In this document: in pieces, positions 7,737 to 16,999 of the stretch | How positions within the stretch are numbered: the first letter of the stretch is position 1 | Layout of the letters: every line of letters begins with the position of its first letter | Virus record (IMG/VR): IMGVR_UViG_3300025767_000018 | Coordinates: 1 to 59,097 of that record | Direction: 5' to 3' (one strand) | Length of the DNA stretch: 59,097 nt | Source of the DNA: a virus | The notes under the pieces: generated by a model | Told to the model about the DNA's origin: nothing | The model's database searches: none | Seen by the model: the letters and a program-made list of their open reading frames with translations, nothing else | Translations under genes and position numbers: made by a program

Positions 7737-9063
7737 ATAATTTATAAAATTCTTTATATTCCGGAAATGTTTTTAAAAAGTTTTTATTTCTTCGCCGGTC
7801 GTATTCGTTAACAAATTGTACAAATCTAAATCTGTCTGCATCTACATTAGTATTCTTTTTAAAACGAGCAATACAATCATTATATATTCTTTCTAATTTT
7901 ATAATTTCTTCTATTTTAAATCTTTTATTTTTTTCATTTCTCATATAGGTTATTGTGGATTTTAAATATAATTCAATCATTTCTTTAGTTGCAATCTTAA
8001 TGTCAAGGAATTCTGGATGCCTAACATACGCAAAATCCATATGTATCCGATCGCCGTAGTTGCGTTTTAACTTTTCTATGTGACACACATACTTATGAAT
8101 TGTAGGAAGACTAAAAATATTAAATGCACTCATAAAACAAATGTTAATATTATTAGTATTTTCTAAAAAATATTTAATATTTTTATTAAAAACGTCCCAA
8201 TCCATTCCGTCTCTACTATACTCAGCTTGCTCGTTTACACTTTCTGCACTTGTAAATAACGAAAACGACTTAATAGATCCTGAGGCTTCTAATTTTTTTA
8301 TAGAATTAACAAAGTTCTTCCAAATTCCATCCGGCGGGCATGCATTACTGTTTATAGCAAATTCTAAATTAGGTTGTGGGTTATTAATTAAGTATTGAAT
8401 CACGCGGTTAGTATGCTTGCTTAATAAAGGTTCGCCGCCTGTGATCCTAAATACTTGCATATACTTTACAGCTTCTGGAAACCATTTCCAAAACGCTTCA
8501 ATGTATGGGTTCTCTTCTCTTTCAAGGATAGGTACTTCGGTATCTTTAATACTATTATAATGATTATTTTTTAATTTATAAGGACCGTTAGTTTTTATTT
8601 CTTCAGTCCACTTGCTACTAAATGCCGGGCCGCAATACGAACATTTAAAATTACAAACGTTAGAGAAACTAATTTCGGCATATCTTGGATATACATTTTC
8701 ATTACCAGTAGATGCTATTATTTTATCTTTATCAATAGTACTCCATTGTTCTGAACTTTTAGTAATCCTATCACTAAAATTATTAGTGTTATCTTCTATG
8801 CGCCAACAATAGTCACATTCGTCAGGACGTTTGCCTGCAAGCATTTCTTTTCGAATTTGTTTTTTAAAATTAGTATTATGTAATGCACCTGGATTAGTAG
8901 CAAGTTCATCTAATGGGATTTTATGAGCACCTACATGATGACAGCTATGTGTTATGCCAGAACCTAAGTGCGTAGTTACTTGGGTCCATTTAGCTAGACA
9001 AAATCCACACCCAACAGCATCTAATTCTTTTTTGACTTGCGGAAATGTATTTAAATCTGGCAT
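7717..9063 (-). CDS. radical SAM protein, twitch-domain type
   Basis: 448 residues. The cluster motif CNFKCSYC (Cys137, 141, 144) is followed by ITGGEPLLSKH, the GGE motif that contacts SAM. The N-terminal 90 residues contain extra cysteines (GCGFC at 18-22, SCHH at 40-43, CDYC at 83-86), as expected for an auxiliary Fe-S (twitch-like) region. Proteins of this type recur in marine T4-like phages without a known substrate. The gene lies between two paralogous glycosyltransferase-like genes with overlaps of 20 and 13 nt. It may modify a sugar or a protein acted on by them; this is inference. Confidence 0.85.
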   Translation of the reverse strand: MPDLNTFPQVKKELDAVGCGFCLAKWTQVTTHLGSGITHSCHHVGAHKIPLDELATNPGALHNTNFKKQIRKEMLAGKRPDECDYCWRIEDNTNNFSDRITKSSEQWSTIDKDKIIASTGNENVYPRYAEISFSNVCNFKCSYCGPAFSSKWTEEIKTNGPYKLKNNHYNSIKDTEVPILEREENPYIEAFWKWFPEAVKYMQVFRITGGEPLLSKHTNRVIQYLINNPQPNLEFAINSNACPPDGIWKNFVNSIKKLEASGSIKSFSLFTSAESVNEQAEYSRDGMDWDVFNKNIKYFLENTNNINICFMSAFNIFSLPTIHKYVCHIEKLKRNYGDRIHMDFAYVRHPEFLDIKIATKEMIELYLKSTITYMRNEKNKRFKIEEIIKLERIYNDCIARFKKNTNVDADRFRFVQFVNEYDRRRNKNFLKTFPEYKEFYKLCENSNV

Positions 9064-9977
9064 TCGGGATCAATCACAAATTGTTGAGTAGGATTTCTAC
9101 TAGGATTTTGATATACTGTTTTAAAGAATTTACTTTGTTGCCGATCTAACGGAGTTGAAGCAATAGGAATATCAAGTTCATGAATAAGCGTTTCGCCTAA
9201 TCCCATAATTTCATAGGGCAGCATATCTTCAGTAATTTTACTGTATTCATTTTTCCAAAGACTATTGAGGTACTCGAAGTCTCTTACTTGTACAAAATCC
9301 CAATCAGTACACATTGTTTTATATAAGCCTTCACGGGCTCCGTAGATTGCCCAGTCACCGTTTTCTACATCTGCGCCTATCATTAACCAAATCCAAAGCC
9401 TGTGTAAGTTTTTCCAATGGCCACTAAGAAACTGATCCTTAGTAGGTTTAGCACCTTGATCAAGTGCCATTTTAACACCTTCACGGAAACCTGCTCGCCA
9501 AGCTTGATGTGGAGTTGCATTATTATGAACATCTGAATAACAACTGTTTTGCTGAATATACTTTAGATCCCAACAAAAATCTACTTGAGCTGCAACATTG
9601 TTAACATCAGCATTTTCATGTGTTTTCATTTCTAATACATATTCTTTTGGCCAACACTTTAATCCACCGTTACCGTATAGCAACCCATTAATCTCATTTT
9701 TGCCGCACCAACTAATAACACTAGTTTCTAAATTACTACCTTGTGGAATATCTATGTCTTGTTCTAAAAAACCAGGACGGATAATATTATCGCCATCGAC
9801 TGTGATAAATCGATCTGTTTCACTTAGTTTAGCACATGCTTTGTGTGCGGCATCACTACCCTCTACACCATGTACACGCTTTGCCCACGGCGCTTTAGTA
9901 AGTAAATCTGCGTAATTTTTTTCTGCGTTTGGTTCATCATAGCTTAGATAAACAATATCATAATCAATAATTTTCAT
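9051..9977 (-). CDS. putative glycosyltransferase, GT-A-like
   Basis: 308 residues. It shares with the 7044-7736 protein YDIVYLSYDE, APWAKRVHGVEG, FITVDGDNIIRPGF (DXD-like) and NGLLYGNGGLKCWP, then AWRAGFREGVK. It has about 70 more C-terminal residues than the paralogue. The pattern (short N-terminal strand, acidic DXD-type site, YGNGG loop) suits a nucleotide-sugar-dependent transferase. A TAATG-like junction and an SD-like AGGAG precede the ATG. Assignment rests on the DXD-like site and context. Confidence 0.6.
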   Translation of the reverse strand: MKIIDYDIVYLSYDEPNAEKNYADLLTKAPWAKRVHGVEGSDAAHKACAKLSETDRFITVDGDNIIRPGFLEQDIDIPQGSNLETSVISWCGKNEINGLLYGNGGLKCWPKEYVLEMKTHENADVNNVAAQVDFCWDLKYIQQNSCYSDVHNNATPHQAWRAGFREGVKMALDQGAKPTKDQFLSGHWKNLHRLWIWLMIGADVENGDWAIYGAREGLYKTMCTDWDFVQVRDFEYLNSLWKNEYSKITEDMLPYEIMGLGETLIHELDIPIASTPLDRQQSKFFKTVYQNPSRNPTQQFVIDPECQI

Positions 9978-9980
9978 TTA

Positions 9981-10535
9981 TTACTCCTGTACAATATGTA
10001 TATGTTTTACGTGATGTGAACTACATAAAAGGCTAATTGGTTGCTTACATATCTCTTTATTATAATCGTTTATAATAACAGTATCCTGTGCTGCAAGAAC
10101 TTTTAAATTAACTCGAAACGTATCTAATAATATAAACCTGTTAGCAGTATCAACTACATAATATTCTTTGATATGATCACCGCCTTGAGCAAATAAAGAA
10201 CAATTTACATCATTCATTGTATGCGTAACTATCCACTTACCGTTAGTTATATCCTGTGTTATAATAACCAAGTTTTTAGATATCTCTTGTTTAGCAATGA
10301 CGCCTGTAGTCTGCATTAATTTCTCATGTTTATCTAAGTCTCGCGACACAATATGCATTTTTCCTGAAATTTTTGCATTTTTAATTACAATATAATCAAA
10401 AAGTTGCTTAATGTTATTTGAAAATTCTTCATAAGTTTGTAAATCAACTTCTACAAAATTGGGGCCGAACGAAGCATCTTGCATATTTGTAGCAGAAGTT
10501 ATATTTCCAGTATTGTCATAATACACATAATACAT
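9981..10535 (-). CDS. hypothetical protein of the sugar operon
   Basis: 184 residues from the ATG at 10535, which overlaps the upstream TAA as TAATG; an in-frame ATG at 10556 would add seven residues (MVERKDI) from inside the upstream gene. No known domain is recognised. Several beta-rich segments such as GKWIVTHTMNDV and ANRFILLDTFRVN are visible, with no signal peptide or membrane helix. Its place between transferase genes suggests an accessory role. The function is unknown. Confidence 0.65.
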   Translation of the reverse strand: MYYVYYDNTGNITSATNMQDASFGPNFVEVDLQTYEEFSNNIKQLFDYIVIKNAKISGKMHIVSRDLDKHEKLMQTTGVIAKQEISKNLVIITQDITNGKWIVTHTMNDVNCSLFAQGGDHIKEYYVVDTANRFILLDTFRVNLKVLAAQDTVIINDYNKEICKQPISLLCSSHHVKHIHIVQE

Positions 10536-11350
10536 TATATCTTTTCTCTCAACCATGTTAACATATCGTCTGTTAGAAAATCATCTTCAACATAATGCAA
10601 TACGCCTGATTGTTTATAACCATTAATATAAATGGTATCATTTCCAAAGTCTACAGGTAATACGTCTGTCCATTTGTTAGGTACATGTTGCCAATGTTGT
10701 GCGTGAGGTTTCATATGTGTAAATGATAACATACTATTACTATTTAATGCATATTTGTCTAAGTTTAAAATCTTTAATGCTAATGCTGCACTTAAATCTA
10801 CACTGTTCCAATTTTGCATGTTTTTATGTGCATATTTTTTATAAAAAACTCTCCAATTTTTCATTATTACATCTAGAAAATTAACAAAGTTATGAGCATC
10901 GGTACTTTTACTAAATTGATACATACCAGTGTATACATCTGGCAAATTATTTGCATCAAACGCCTTGCGATAATATCTACTAGTAATAATTTCATTTCGA
11001 TAAGTTTTAACATTAGTAGCAAACGAAAGGTTATGTAAATTATTCCAAATAGGAGCAATGTTGTCTAATACTAACATGTCTGCATCAAACACAATAGTAT
11101 TAGTATATGGCGTTACATGATAAACTTTATATCGATTTTCGATCTTCCAATCATTGTGTGCAATATCACTCCATGGTATAGGAATTACTTTATCAAATAC
11201 ATTATATGGAACTTCGTCATTAGTAATTAAACTTATATTTGTGTTAGGAGATTTAGCAAGTATACTTAACGCAAGTGCATATGCTTGTTTAACATAATTT
11301 GTTGTTGAGTTATTTTGTGCTACTACGCAAATACCGTTACTCATTTTCAA
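10535..11350 (-). CDS. GT8-like glycosyltransferase
   Basis: 271 residues. N-terminal GICVVAQNNSTTNYVKQAYALALS and SLITNDEVP precede VFDADMLVLDN, the hydrophobic-X-DXD-hydrophobic signature of GT8/GT-A enzymes that bind Mn and a UDP-sugar. Late histidines (SFTHMKPHAQHW) are also typical of the family. It is a paralogue of the next gene (11337-12179), with which it overlaps by 14 nt. It probably transfers a hexose or uronic acid onto a glycan; the acceptor is unknown. Confidence 0.65.
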   Translation of the reverse strand: MKMSNGICVVAQNNSTTNYVKQAYALALSILAKSPNTNISLITNDEVPYNVFDKVIPIPWSDIAHNDWKIENRYKVYHVTPYTNTIVFDADMLVLDNIAPIWNNLHNLSFATNVKTYRNEIITSRYYRKAFDANNLPDVYTGMYQFSKSTDAHNFVNFLDVIMKNWRVFYKKYAHKNMQNWNSVDLSAALALKILNLDKYALNSNSMLSFTHMKPHAQHWQHVPNKWTDVLPVDFGNDTIYINGYKQSGVLHYVEDDFLTDDMLTWLREKI

Positions 11351-12179
11351 ATTCCTTGTCTATAAACGAATTTAAACTAAATTTATTCATAACATGCACT
11401 GTTGCATCTGTAAGTTTTACAGGCAAATAATCATAAGATTTATGTGCAAGTAATTTAACAGTAGTATCAGTAATATCTAATAGTACATCTTTATCTGTCG
11501 ACACCCACATGTCACTGTTTAATTGTAGTGGCCATTCTGTACTAGATTCAAATCCACTCATCATATGTACAGCAATACTAAATGCAAAATCATTCCTAAA
11601 CTTAGATTCTGGTATGTCATAAACTGTTCTGTAATAATTATAGTTTTCTTTTATATGTGCAACTAAGTCAAATACCGTCTTAGCTGTGTTGCTTTTTGTA
11701 AAATAAAGTATGGTTGCCCAATACATCGGAATAGTTTTATCGCCCACTTTATCAAAATTTATTCCGTTAAGATTAACAAGTTCGTGATGTTTTGCAACCA
11801 TAAAGTCTTCGCTTGTGCTAAAACACGATAATAGCTTGTCATTAAACAATAGTAAGTCTGTGTCAATTACTAATGTTTTCTCAAATACGCTTATTTCGTA
11901 TGCATCACTACGTGCAGAATTCTTCCATTCTAATTGTGTTTTACTATAAATGCCGTTATAGAATGTTTTAGTATGACCCTTTGGGGCATCTCTGTGAGTT
12001 ACTATATCGATATATTGTTTGTAAAACGGATAAGCAGATTTAATATAATCCTCTGCATCAGTAACAAGTTGTACTGGCAATTTGAGGTGCGTTTTTATAC
12101 GTTTTGCACAATAGATTGCTTGTTTTACATAATCAACACTGTTGTTATTAAATGCAAAAAGTAAAACTCCTTGTTTCAT
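11337..12179 (-). CDS. GT8-like glycosyltransferase
   Basis: 280 residues. GVLLFAFNNNSVDYVKQAIYCA parallels the N-terminus of the preceding paralogue. TLVIDTDLLLFND is the DXD site. HMMSGFESS and a late LAHKSYDY follow in the order expected for the fold. The two paralogues are only moderately similar, so they probably add different residues or act on different acceptors. It starts 4 nt inside the end of the first gene of the operon. Confidence 0.62.
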   Translation of the reverse strand: MKQGVLLFAFNNNSVDYVKQAIYCAKRIKTHLKLPVQLVTDAEDYIKSAYPFYKQYIDIVTHRDAPKGHTKTFYNGIYSKTQLEWKNSARSDAYEISVFEKTLVIDTDLLLFNDKLLSCFSTSEDFMVAKHHELVNLNGINFDKVGDKTIPMYWATILYFTKSNTAKTVFDLVAHIKENYNYYRTVYDIPESKFRNDFAFSIAVHMMSGFESSTEWPLQLNSDMWVSTDKDVLLDITDTTVKLLAHKSYDYLPVKLTDATVHVMNKFSLNSFIDKEFENE

Positions 12180-12523
12180 AAATCGATTAATCCGTGTACT
12201 GATCTATTTTTCTTAATTGATTCATAGTCACTGGCATACTTACGAGATGCAAATACATACACGCCCATTATCTCTTTTGCAAATTCGTCAATGTTAGTAA
12301 CAGCATACGGAGTATTATTATCATCTAATACTACGGCATCTAATGGGTGCATTTCTGATAATGTATGTAAAAAATTAATTAATTCTTGCGTAACTGTAAA
12401 CTTGTGTCCGTGAGTGTAATGTACAAGATTTTCCTTATACTGTGCTAAAAATATGCGCTTTTGATTATTCTGTGTTTCTAAAAAGTTAGAAAACTCTAGG
12501 GCTTTTTCTAATCGTTCGTCCAT
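12176..12523 (-). CDS. hypothetical protein, first gene of the accessory operon
   Basis: 115 residues, no recognised domain. A helical, charged N-terminus (MDERLEKALEFSNFLE) is followed by HYTHGHKFTVTQELINFL and DAVVLDDNNTPYAVTNIDEF. It starts 26 nt downstream of the -10 box of a consensus sigma-70 promoter, with a GGAGAG ribosome-binding site, so it should be well expressed. The function is unknown; being first in the operon it may be an early protein unrelated to the sugar genes. Confidence 0.7.
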   Translation of the reverse strand: MDERLEKALEFSNFLETQNNQKRIFLAQYKENLVHYTHGHKFTVTQELINFLHTLSEMHPLDAVVLDDNNTPYAVTNIDEFAKEIMGVYVFASRKYASDYESIKKNRSVHGLIDL

Positions 12524-12538
12524 TCGTGACTCTCCATG

Positions 12539-12577
12539 TATAATATATATTATACACTACAATTGACGAGATGTCAA
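12539..12577 (-). promoter_or_regulatory. consensus sigma-70 promoter of the accessory operon
   Basis: Reading the minus strand, TTGACA (12577-12572) and TATAAT (12554-12549) are separated by exactly 17 nt, a perfect match to the host housekeeping promoter. The -35 box is the left arm of the dyad TTGAC-ATCTC-GTCAA (12577-12563), and the -10 box is the left half of the 16-nt palindrome TATAATATATATTATA (12554-12539). Both could bind a regulator. The first gene starts at 12523. Confidence 0.85.
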
Positions 12578-12583
12578 GTTAAA

Positions 12584-13498
12584 TTAGAAATTATGTGTGT
12601 CACCAGTTGCAATAGTTGGAGCTGTTGCTGCTACGTTTGCACCTGTGGCATATACATAAGATAATGCACTAGTTAGTGTACCTTGTACGTTTTCATCAAC
12701 TGGCGGTCCTGATCCTGTTTGGTCGCCAGTATCATTGTCTTCATATAACACACGAATTCGAAGACCATTAGTAATTGATCTTGCTAGGACTTTATATCGG
12801 TTTTCTGAATAAGGATTTGCGCCTCCGCGAACATAAAGTTCACGTTCTGTAGTAGTAATATCATAATACCCATCATTGTTACTAATAGTTCCGCCGGTTC
12901 CAGATTCTTTGTATGCATCAACGTAGTTAATAGCAATAATAGCTGTATCAGATACCATTGTCCGCCAATCTAATGTTTTTGCTTCACCGCCTGCATACGA
13001 TAATGATGTGGAAATCCTTAGACGGCTACCAGAATTAAAAAATGCCTTTGCATCATTTAAGGTTGGCCAAGTAAATGTAATGTCATGTATCTTTGTTCCG
13101 TTCCAATTTGTTGCTGTTACACTACTAGCAGATATTGTCGAAAATTGTCCGGCACCTAATGAAAATCTAGTTCCTGCATCTTTAACAAGATTAACTATAG
13201 TTTCAAGTTCATCATGTATTACTTTTGTAATTCCAGTATCAGTATTTACAGTAGCAAGTGCAGGACTGGGTCCTGATCCTATCTGGTGCGTATATGCTTT
13301 ATCGATATCAGATTTTAGGCTGTTCCAATCTGCAGCAAGTACTTTATCTCCTGGACTAACAGGTGGGGCAGATAATGTTTGATTATAACCAGCAGCACTT
13401 AGTCCAAGACCAGTGGGTGTACCCATTACAAGATTAATACCCGATCTTAATGTCGTATATTCTGCTTCGCCTATTGTTTGACCCACTGTAACTGCCAT
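12584..13498 (-). CDS. virion structural protein, tail-fibre type
   Basis: 304 residues. The N-terminal MAVTVGQTIGEAEYTTLRSG and repeated PGDKVLAADWNSLKSD are the kind of segment found in structural proteins of marine T4-like phages next to tail fibres. The remainder is beta-rich with many Gly, Ser and Thr. It is last in the structural block and has its own late-type promoter at 13525-13532. No enzymatic motif is seen. Fibre or fibre-tip assignment is by position and composition. Confidence 0.6.
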   Translation of the reverse strand: MAVTVGQTIGEAEYTTLRSGINLVMGTPTGLGLSAAGYNQTLSAPPVSPGDKVLAADWNSLKSDIDKAYTHQIGSGPSPALATVNTDTGITKVIHDELETIVNLVKDAGTRFSLGAGQFSTISASSVTATNWNGTKIHDITFTWPTLNDAKAFFNSGSRLRISTSLSYAGGEAKTLDWRTMVSDTAIIAINYVDAYKESGTGGTISNNDGYYDITTTERELYVRGGANPYSENRYKVLARSITNGLRIRVLYEDNDTGDQTGSGPPVDENVQGTLTSALSYVYATGANVAATAPTIATGDTHNF

Positions 13499-13524
13499 AC
13501 TATATCCTCTTTATTAACTACGTA

Positions 13525-13532
13525 TATTTATA
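13525..13532 (-). promoter_or_regulatory. late promoter TATAAATA
   Basis: Exact T4 late-promoter octamer on the minus strand, 26 nt upstream of the ATG at 13498 and within the short gap between two structural genes. Confidence 0.75.
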
Positions 13533-15060
13533 CTTTTAACACACACTCTATAAGTTTTTCATTTGCATCATCACTTGATTCAAGAGCAATTCCTACCATG
13601 GCTGTTGTTGAAATAGTTGTACATACACCATCTGACATTGCATAAACTGCATCGCCTTTTGTAACTGCACCCTTAACTCTTACAGGTAACCGTCCTTTAA
13701 GACCAATGTATTGACCATCACTATCACTGTTCATCATGTATGCTGGATCTGTTGAAACAACACCAATACAATGATTACTTGCACTTGCTGGGCAAACCTC
13801 TGCTTCGCCGCCTACTGCTACTGCTGTACCTGCTGGTAATTCTTCTGCTGTTGTGTATTTTTCTGCAAGGTCAGCATAACGTGCGCTTGTTGCAGTACCT
13901 TGGAATAATACCGCATTTAAGTTTCCACTTGCATCTCTAACTGCAACAGTACTACTAGTACCGGTTCCAATAGTATCAACTGCACCAACTCTAGCCGAGC
14001 CGCCGACTACTAATGCACTTGCTTTTTCTGATAATCCATAAAGATTAGTAGCATACACAGCCGCAAATGTATTACTAACATCGCCTAATGCTACTAATTC
14101 ATTATCAGTACCTGCTGAATTTAATCCTGGCTTTATTAACCCATAATTAAGAGTTGCAGCATCTGTAGAATACCCAAGTGTAGCAATATTTTTAATTAAG
14201 CCGCCTGTTTTTTTGCTTCTAAAACGTATTTCGTCACCTTGTGTATTTGAAATAACTCCTTGATTATCGTTTTCAATGAATAATTTTAAATCTAACCCTG
14301 CACCAATGGCAATGCCATCGTCAATTTGGATATTAACAAGTTCCGAGAATACAGTCGGAACTCCTGGAGTTGCTGTAATATAGTCTGTTGAAAGCTTGCC
14401 ACCTAGCTTTTCAGCGTTAGTAGCTGTACCATGGAACCGTTGTGTTCCGCTAGTAATTCCTGCTGCGTCATTAGGGGTATTGACAAGGGTTACACCTGCA
14501 CGTATTACATCAAATCCTGTAATAGCATTTTGGGCGTCATTAGAATCAATCGTGAATTGTAAAGGACTAATAATAAATATTACTTCGTCATTAACTGTAG
14601 CTGTAATTACACTTCTACTAACTGCAGTCGTATCGCGTACAGTTTTACTCTGCATTTGGGTAATTCCTGATCCAGCATCTTGAGGACCAATTAATACAAA
14701 GTCAGTACCGTTGTACGAATATAATTGTTCGTTTGTAGTGTCCCACCAAAAATCACCAATTGCTAAGCCAGCAGGGGCGGTAGCACTGATTTCAGCACCT
14801 CCTGTTGTACGCCATTTTGTTCCGTCATTGAATTTTAGTTTGCTGTTTGCACTATCAAACCAAACTTGCCCTCTAATTGCCCTCGGTGGTTGATTAGACC
14901 CTGCAAAATTTTCTAACAAAAATACAAAATTTTCGTTTTGTATTTCGCCGTATCCTGCATAGTTTTTACCAACTAGTTTCAAATCAGTTGTTTGGTCTAA
15001 CGTACCATCTTGTACTATTGTTAACTGATCTGTGTTGTATTTGTTAATTGTATACGCCAT
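13528..15060 (-). CDS. tail-fibre-like protein with shared N-terminal module
   Basis: 510 residues. Residues 1-130 form the module shared with the next two upstream genes: KNYAGYGEIQNENFVFLLEN, then two copies of a G-X-hydrophobic-W-X-D motif (GQVWFDSANSKLKF, GDFWWDTTNEQLYSY). The C-terminus (ADLAEKYTTAEELPAGTAVA ... CIGVVSTDPAYMMN ... GLKGRLPVRVKGAVTKGDAV) is a conserved end of many marine phage fibre proteins. The module presumably docks the fibre to a common partner while the C-terminus contacts the host; that is inference. GATAAATA late promoter upstream. Confidence 0.7.
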   Translation of the reverse strand: MAYTINKYNTDQLTIVQDGTLDQTTDLKLVGKNYAGYGEIQNENFVFLLENFAGSNQPPRAIRGQVWFDSANSKLKFNDGTKWRTTGGAEISATAPAGLAIGDFWWDTTNEQLYSYNGTDFVLIGPQDAGSGITQMQSKTVRDTTAVSRSVITATVNDEVIFIISPLQFTIDSNDAQNAITGFDVIRAGVTLVNTPNDAAGITSGTQRFHGTATNAEKLGGKLSTDYITATPGVPTVFSELVNIQIDDGIAIGAGLDLKLFIENDNQGVISNTQGDEIRFRSKKTGGLIKNIATLGYSTDAATLNYGLIKPGLNSAGTDNELVALGDVSNTFAAVYATNLYGLSEKASALVVGGSARVGAVDTIGTGTSSTVAVRDASGNLNAVLFQGTATSARYADLAEKYTTAEELPAGTAVAVGGEAEVCPASASNHCIGVVSTDPAYMMNSDSDGQYIGLKGRLPVRVKGAVTKGDAVYAMSDGVCTTISTTAMVGIALESSDDANEKLIECVLKV

Positions 15061-15084
15061 ATTTAAATAACCCCTTGCTATTAG

Positions 15085-15092
15085 TATTTATC
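15085..15092 (-). promoter_or_regulatory. late promoter GATAAATA
   Basis: NATAAATA late-type octamer on the minus strand, 24 nt before the ATG at 15060, in the 37-nt gap after the preceding fibre gene. Confidence 0.65.
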
Positions 15093-15097
15093 GGATG

Positions 15098-16999
15098 TTA
15101 AGGATAATTGCTTGTGCTAGTAAATACCCACGTAGCGCCCGTAACTGTAAATGTCATTGTGTATCGTGTCGGAGTTAAAACTACCAAACCCGATGCTGTA
15201 TTTGCTGCTGCAATATCCTGTATAACTGTTTCGTTTTGTGTGCCAGCACTATCGACAGCTATTGTAGATTTTTGTAATACCCCTGAACTGTCTGTTGTTA
15301 CAGTTACGTTAATTCCAGTAACTGCTGCACCTGCGTAACTCGTGCAATGAATTTTAGCAACTGTGCCATTTCTCGAACTAGTTGCAGGGCTAATGCTCTG
15401 TAGTATATTTCCAACATCTACAATTGGCCCGTTTCCTGTACCTGCTGGATTTGGCCCAGTTAATCCAGTAATATCTAAAGAAAATGCAACAGGTATTGTT
15501 AAAGTTGAATTATCAACATATGCTTTTGTTGTTGCATCTGTATTGCTAGTAGGTGTTGCTAGCCCTGTAATTTTTTGATTGTTTATTGTTATATCACCTG
15601 TCGAACTAATAGTTAATGCGCCCGGTGAGCTAATACTTCCAAATGCTCCATTTCCGGTTACTGACAACGAACTCAAAGTACCTATACTTGTTAATCCATT
15701 AGCTGTAGCAACAGTATCTCCTAATTTAGTTTTAGATAATACTTGTACATTTTCAATTCTATATTCTTTGCCAGCAATTAAATCTACATTTTGATTAAAT
15801 GTCCAGTTACCTGTTGACTGTATCCAAGATATATCTTTACTGCCGTTACTTGATCGTAGTGTTATACCGCCACCGTTCGCATTAGTATCATCACCTTCAG
15901 TACTGTCATCTAATAAGCCTAATTCAATGTTAGGATCTTGAACTCTAAATTGTTGCACATCAATTGATGTTGTTGTACCTTGAATTAATAAGTTACCAGC
16001 AACAGTAAGATTTCCTGTAAACTTTCCTGAACCCGTTACGTCTAATTCAACAGTTGGAGTATCTTGGTAAATCCCAATTCGCTTAGTGCTAGTATCAAGA
16101 GTAAATGCTTCTATAAAATCATTTCCTTGTGGCACTCTAATAGCAAAATCATAATTTAATTGTTTTAATTCTAGTGCTGTAGTTGTTCCGCTATCAAGTG
16201 TTTTAAATGAAGCATATTGAGTATCGCCGAACCCAACACTAACACCGTTGGCCCCTTTAACAAAAAGTGCGCCTTCCATTTCTTGATTAACTACTGCATT
16301 TGAACTGTCTCTCTCATTAGTTCTTACAAAGTCTATTACCGAATATACAACACCTGCATCATCTATTAATGATTCTGAAGATAATGCCGATCCTTGCCAT
16401 TTAAAGTCTGAAACAACTGTTGGATTAAATCCAACTTTTATTAGTCTTCCTGCAGCATATGGAAGTATAACAGAATCCGAAGAAGGAGTAAATTGGAATC
16501 TACTATAAATTCCGGCTAATACACCTCCTATATACATTACTGTTACAGTTCTAATTTGTCCTCCAGTATCAACCATCGAAACAGCTTCAAGACCTGTTTT
16601 TCCTTGGGATGAAGTATATTGGGGACCAATTAATGTCCACACAGTATTAAACATATAGAGGCGGTCTTCACTATTATCAATCCATAAGTCTCCAATAACT
16701 GGATTAGTAGGAGCTGTACTGCTTACTGTTGGTGCACCCGATGTTATAAAATTAGTACCATTATATATTTTTAATCTGTTTTCGCTAGTATCGTACCATA
16801 ATTGTCCACTTAGGGGATTACTTGGTGCAGTAGTTGATGCAAAATTTTCAATTATTTTAACAAAATTTTCATTAAATGCTTCGCCAAAACCTTTATAATT
16901 TCGTCCAACTAATGTAATATCTGTAGAAGTTGTATCAATTATGCCGTCGGTAAGTTCTATTAACAAATTGCCATTAGTTTTATTTATTTTATAGCTCAT
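15098..16999 (-). CDS. tail-fibre-like protein with shared N-terminal module
   Basis: 633 residues. The N-terminal module matches its two neighbours: GRNYKGFGEAFNENFVKIIE, then GQLWYDTSENRLKIYNG and GDLWIDNSEDRLYMF. The middle has LTVAGNLLIQGTTTSID and SSTGDITINNQKITGLATPT, typical repeats of fibre shafts, and the C-terminus is beta-rich. The start overlaps the stop of the upstream fibre gene by 4 nt (ATGA), so the two are co-translated. It is probably a distal or side tail-fibre subunit. Confidence 0.68.
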   Translation of the reverse strand: MSYKINKTNGNLLIELTDGIIDTTSTDITLVGRNYKGFGEAFNENFVKIIENFASTTAPSNPLSGQLWYDTSENRLKIYNGTNFITSGAPTVSSTAPTNPVIGDLWIDNSEDRLYMFNTVWTLIGPQYTSSQGKTGLEAVSMVDTGGQIRTVTVMYIGGVLAGIYSRFQFTPSSDSVILPYAAGRLIKVGFNPTVVSDFKWQGSALSSESLIDDAGVVYSVIDFVRTNERDSSNAVVNQEMEGALFVKGANGVSVGFGDTQYASFKTLDSGTTTALELKQLNYDFAIRVPQGNDFIEAFTLDTSTKRIGIYQDTPTVELDVTGSGKFTGNLTVAGNLLIQGTTTSIDVQQFRVQDPNIELGLLDDSTEGDDTNANGGGITLRSSNGSKDISWIQSTGNWTFNQNVDLIAGKEYRIENVQVLSKTKLGDTVATANGLTSIGTLSSLSVTGNGAFGSISSPGALTISSTGDITINNQKITGLATPTSNTDATTKAYVDNSTLTIPVAFSLDITGLTGPNPAGTGNGPIVDVGNILQSISPATSSRNGTVAKIHCTSYAGAAVTGINVTVTTDSSGVLQKSTIAVDSAGTQNETVIQDIAAANTASGLVVLTPTRYTMTFTVTGATWVFTSTSNYP

